Of a stretch of DNA of 64,000 nucleotides, positions 59,512 through 64,000 are shown one piece after another (positions within the stretch are counted from its first letter, which is position 1; every line of letters begins with the position of its first letter). This stretch comes from Echinococcus granulosus. Its lineage: Eukaryota; Platyhelminthes; Cestoda; Cyclophyllidea; Taeniidae. The DNA lies in the NCBI RefSeq assembly GCF_000524195.1, contig NW_020170385.1, positions 823,898 to 887,897 of the forward strand, in the 5' to 3' direction. Under the pieces are notes generated by a model. That model worked only from the letters and a program-made list of their open reading frames with translations, did no database searches and was not told the origin of the DNA. Position numbers and translations under genes: made by a program.

Positions 59512-62500
59512 ATGCCGAAGAGATCGGTATCTGAGGAACACGTTGACCCCTCCGAATCTGATGGTACCGTTTCCTCCACTGACAAATCCAGGAAATCGTA
59601 TTCTTCGAGGGTATGTTTTTCATTGTCTTTTTGTTTGTGCTTGTTTACATCAAGACGAATCCTACGGCAACTTTTTCACGCTTAATGCGATGTCTGCTCA
59701 TGTAACTCCATAATCTACCATGTTTTGACAGGGGTCAATCTACCACACCATATACAATCGTCTGAAGAAGTTGAACAAAGATGATGGCACCCTCTTAGTT
59801 TACGCTCTTCGGCTTCCCAATAAACGGTGCTAAAATAGTTTGCATACCTTCAAATAATTTTATTCGTATGCCCTGAGCAATTTTTTTATTGCAGAAGTCA
59901 TCCAGAATACTATGACACGATAACAAACCCTATTGATCCGGATAAAATCTTGACAAAAGTGAAGGGCGGGAAGTATGAAACGATTGAAGAAATGGCTGAG
60001 GATGTTAAGCTACTTGTGGCCAACACGCATTTATTTTTTGGCGCTGCAAGTCAAGAAGGCCATGATGCCTCCGCCTTCGAAGATGCCTTTAATAAGGAAG
60101 CACAAGGAGTACAAAATCCGAGCTCTAAGGCTCCTTCTATTGCTTCCACCAGCAGTGGTGGTGAGTTATATGCTTTCTCGATCATTTTTTGGTATAACTG
60201 ATAATGCAGCTGAGATCGTCTCTTTTAGTTACCATCAGGTCAGTTCGTCGAGGTATGAAGCGGGAAAGGACTGACGATGAAGAGGTTTGTAGTTTTTTTT
60301 GAATTAGAAGACAATCACATTGGGTAAAATACTTACCCGTTTGTTCCTGAAGACTGATGTTGATGCGGCTTCCGTTGCTACGTCGGAAATTTCGGAAGCG
60401 AGTGCTGCGGCAAGTCATCGAACGGCTGTGAGCGGACGGGCACTGGAGACGTTTTTTGCTTCGATAGTCTCCTATAGTTTGGAAGGAGGTAGACGCATTG
60501 CTCAAACGTTTGCTACTCTCCCACCAAAGCAGGTTTGACAACATGAATGAATACAGTTAATTTACCCTCCATCATCCCTTAACACTCGAAATTTTCTTTA
60601 AGGTATATCCCCAATACTACGAAGTCATCACAAACCCTATTGACCTCCGAATGATTGCTCAGCGTATTCTTAATGGCACTTATCACACATTCGGTGAGGT
60701 AGAACGTGACTTCGTGCAAATGGGAAGGAATGCTAAGCATTTCAACGAACCTAGGTCACAAATATACCAGGTGAGGTTTAGTGTAGTGCTGGAAGTTTTG
60801 TTTTCACCTAGTCAATGGTAATTTAAACTCACCTGCCGTTCTAGGATGCCGTTACCCTTTTGCGGATCATCAAGGAGAAGAAGATTGTAATCAAGAAGCG
60901 TTTTAAAGCTGATCCCGATGAAGAGTCAATTGAGTAAGTTGGGAATCGGGAATATTTAAGGTTTCTTTTTAAAGTGTCTGTGCACAAATGGAGGGCAGGT
61001 TTATTTTCCGTTGTTTCGACATTATGAAGTACCTACTATTCGATACCCTCAGGAGTAACGCTCATGAGATCACGGAGGACTATGCTAATCTTCCCGACGC
61101 GGTAACTATGACTTCACCTGTGTCTAAAGTGGAAGACGATGATGAAGTCGAGGACTATGAAGCGGATGAGGATGGTGAAGAGGGCTCCACTGCGGCTGTC
61201 TCAACACCGACCGGATTTGTCGTTGTGAAGCGTCGCCGTGGTCGCCCTCGCAAACACCCACTGGATTCTGCATCAGCGACTCCTGCCTCTCCCACTCCCT
61301 CTGAGGGTTCGGCTGATCTACGCTCCCCTTCCTCTACTACTACCACAACGATGACTACGCCAGTTGCTGGTGGAAGCGGTTCAAGGGTCGGTGGCGTTGT
61401 TTCTGGTGGGAGCAGCAGTGGCGGCGGAAATTCCGCCATGGTTGACGTATCTTCCTTAATGCTCGATGAGTCGGTCGCTCCACCGGGCTCCCCACCTCAT
61501 ATGGCACCCTTCGTCGATCCTTCGGTTTCTAGTGAGGAGCAGCTTATCCCTACAATGCTTTCAACGGCGGCTGTAGGCTCGCTTCGATGGTGGGGTGAAC
61601 ACGTTCTTGAGGCCATCTGCACAGCGACTAATTCGATGGGTACTTTACTCGCTCTGCCATTTATGCGCTTACCCTCCAGAAAGTGAGCCTAAAAGTCCTT
61701 GTCAGCTTAACTGTTTATCTGTATCATTTTGGAATATACATGATTTTTTTAATTTTTCTTGTCAGAATGTATCCTGATTATTTTCGTCGCATCTCCAACC
61801 CAATATGCTTGGCCAAGATTCGCCGTAAAATCAAGCGAAATGAATACCATAGTCTAGCTGATGTTCGAGGTGATATTGACCGCGTCTTTGTGAATGCTCA
61901 GGCTTACAATATGGAGGGTAGTGACATTTACAACGTTGCTCTTTATCTGCGACAACTTACCAAGAGCAAATTCGTTGAGCTGAGTCAAATTGCCGCTAAG
62001 GTATGACCCATTTTCCACTAGCGAATCCCCTCTACTGCACAGGGGTAATCTCAATGGTGGCTCTATCCACTGACATTGGATTGCTTTAGGAATTTATTCC
62101 GGAAATGTGTGAGGTCCTTTGACACCACTACAGGTTTTATCAGACAGTTGGTGTTTTGACCTGGTTTCGTTTGTGCCATTGATATTATTACCTCTGTTAA
62201 TGTTTGTGGCAACACAGCAATTGCCTCGAACGTACAAAATTAGCCAAGATGATGGTATTTTGGTAGCTTGTATACATTATTAGTGTGGGTTTTGTATTTC
62301 GACTTAAAGGCGGAGAATGCTGGCCTTGTATCGCCTAGTGTGAAAAGACGTCAAAGCAGACCGCCTGGTGAATCGGAAGAGGTAACTCCAACGAAGCGGC
62401 GACATCCAATGACCGCTGAAGAGGCACGAAACAAACGCCTCATTAACCTCTATAATGCCGTTTACAACCACGTCGATGTAGGTCATCCTGGGTTAAGTAT

Positions 62501-64000
62501 TTATGAGCTGCTAATTATATTCTTATTAGGATGATGGTCACCGTCCCCGTGATACTTTCATGATCCTCCCTTCAAAGGAGGATTATCCCGATTATTATGA
62601 AGTCATCCAAGAACCGATCGATTTAACCATGATCAAAGAGCGTATGGACTCAAATAAGGTCAGTTCCATTACCTCCAACTTTCTCTTAAAATTGTTATTC
62701 GTTTCGTAAAGTTCTCTATCTTCAGTATCCGACTCACCAAGCAATGGTCGCAGATTTGCGTCTCATGTTTAATAACGCCCGTCGGTATAACGAGGAGGAT
62801 TCTCAAGTTTATCATGATGCCGATACGTTAGATAGGGTTGTGAAAAAGAGGCTGAAGAGTCTCGGTCCCTATGCAAGCTGCCCCCAAGGAATGCCTCGAA
62901 GTCCTGGCATTCGTTCACCTCAAGATCCCACATCCTGTGGGGGTCCGGCGACAATCTCTCAGCACTCCGGTCCTGCGATTTCACCTCTTCAGCGTTTGAT
63001 GTACGAAATCTTCCAGGCTGTGCGGGAATATCGTGATCCCATGGGGCGTCAACTCTCCACACCCTTCCTTCGCCTCCCTAGCAAGGCCGAGCTTCCCACT
63101 TACTATGAATTTATCAAACGACCCATCGAAATGCAAGAGATTGCAAAGTTCCTCATCCAGGGTGGCTATACCGAGTTTGAGGAATTTATGTCGGATATTT
63201 TTCTCATGTTTGACAATGCTTGTGCTTTCAATGAGCCGGATTCTCAGATCTACAGGGACACACTAGTGCTTCATCAAGTTGCATTAGCAAAACGTAACAT
63301 GCTTCTATCAGCAGCTTTCTCTTCCGGAACTGTGATACCCGGGATGTCGCCCTCTAATGCACCGGATATTTTACCAGGCATTCGACGACTTCTCACTAGT
63401 CTGCATAATGCCATGCTAACCGCCTGCGATACTGATGGCCGGGGTCTGGTAGATTCGCTTATTGCTGGTGATGGAACAGAAGCTTCAGTGACCTCAGCCA
63501 CCGCGGCAAGATTGGCGGCGCTCCATCGGAGCGTCGCTGCTGGCGCCTATAAGCGTTTAGATCGTCTGCAAGCCGACTGGCTTGAGGTCCTTCGTCGGGC
63601 TCGTGTCGGAGAAGAGGAGGAGCGCATGGCAACGCTTTCTGAAATAGATGCGAAAAGTAATCTACCGACTCCGCAGCAACGTCAAGATGCTGCGGAGCTC
63701 GCGAGGCGTTGGATTCGTCTGCGTGACTCCATGTGCAGACGTGCTCTATCGGGTGGCAATCCAAATGCACAATTGACGGTCGCTGGGGAGTCGAGTGGTA
63801 GCGAGTCGGGGAGCAGCGGAACTCCTGGCATATCGCTCCCCACAGGGTGGCACATAGTTAGTACTGCTATGGGCTACACTGAAGCTGTACTGGAACGTGA
63901 TCTCAAGGATGAGGTTTCTCAACATGAACCAATGGCTTTCTCTGACGATGGAGAAGAAAAGTTGCCCCCGCTTGAGGAAGGAGAAAATGAATTGCAGGTA
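59512..64000 (+). CDS. PBRM1: Polybromo-1 (PBAF chromatin remodeller), 5' part, runs off right edge
   Basis: Subunit of the PBAF (SWI/SNF) chromatin-remodelling complex; its bromodomains bind acetyl-lysine on histones in the nucleus. Exons: 59512-59610, 59732-59826, 59895-60160, 60229-60284, 60353-60532, 60603-60770, 60845-60933, 61053-61682, 61766-62000, 62310-62477, 62530-62658, then 62726 to a probable donor at 63998. About 1129 residues are visible with consistent phases. Five bromodomains: about 34-130, 205-290, 500-600, 645-745 and 796-890. The acetyl-lysine asparagine is present in BD2 (N280), BD3 (N576), BD4 (N727) and BD5 (N874), but BD1 has Phe (F113). An acidic stretch (343-362) and an AT-hook (KRRRGRPRK, 377-385) lie between BD2 and BD3. 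Animal polybromo has six bromodomains plus BAH and HMG parts, so the rest lies to the right. Confidence 0.94.

Noticed and set aside
61155..61439. Minus-strand frame opposite the polybromo linker
   Set aside because: It is the antisense reading of a low-complexity acidic/serine/glycine coding region.

Overview
The window is nuclear DNA from an invertebrate animal, most likely a parasitic flatworm and probably a tapeworm. Reasons: roughly 40% GC, conserved animal genes cut into many exons, eleven recognisable GT-AG introns of only 28-40 nt beside introns over 1 kb, and splice acceptors lying directly in front of start codons, as expected where a spliced leader is added in trans. Species cannot be told from the sequence alone. 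Exon borders were placed by hand, by matching reading frame, GT/AG sites and remembered family conservation.

Layout, left to right. (1) Minus strand, left edge to 12.3 kb: the 5' part (seven exons, about 899 codons, seven cadherin repeats) of a large protocadherin-like adhesion gene that runs off the left edge, with one well-supported noncoding exon at 13.2-13.4 kb and a possible first exon/promoter near 20.0-20.4 kb. (2) 13.4-23.3 kb: no coding sequence recognised. (3) Plus strand 23.3-33.3 kb: a complete CYFIP/Sra-1 gene (16 exons), interrupted by one apparent single-base deletion. (4) Plus strand 35.5-36.9 kb and 38.9-39.8 kb: two unrecognised multi-pass membrane proteins of similar layout, possibly diverged tandem copies. 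(5) Minus strand 40.7-45.3 kb: an SLC7 light-chain amino acid transporter. (6) Plus strand 47.8-53.9 kb: VPS18. (7) Plus strand 54.6-57.1 kb: a mitochondrial carrier of the SLC25A39/40 type. (8) Plus strand 58.3-59.4 kb: intronless threonine aspartase 1 (taspase). (9) Plus strand 59.5 kb to right edge: polybromo-1 (PBRM1), five bromodomains visible, gene continues beyond the window.

These are mainly housekeeping genes with independent jobs: cell adhesion, WAVE-complex actin control (CYFIP), amino acid uptake, endolysosomal tethering (VPS18), mitochondrial glutathione import, proteolytic maturation of nuclear factors (taspase) and SWI/SNF (PBAF) chromatin remodelling. The only pair that looks transcriptionally linked is taspase-PBRM1, separated by 78 nt, with a poly(A) signal over the first stop codon and a bare splice acceptor touching the second start codon. 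The least explained items are the two orphan membrane-protein genes.
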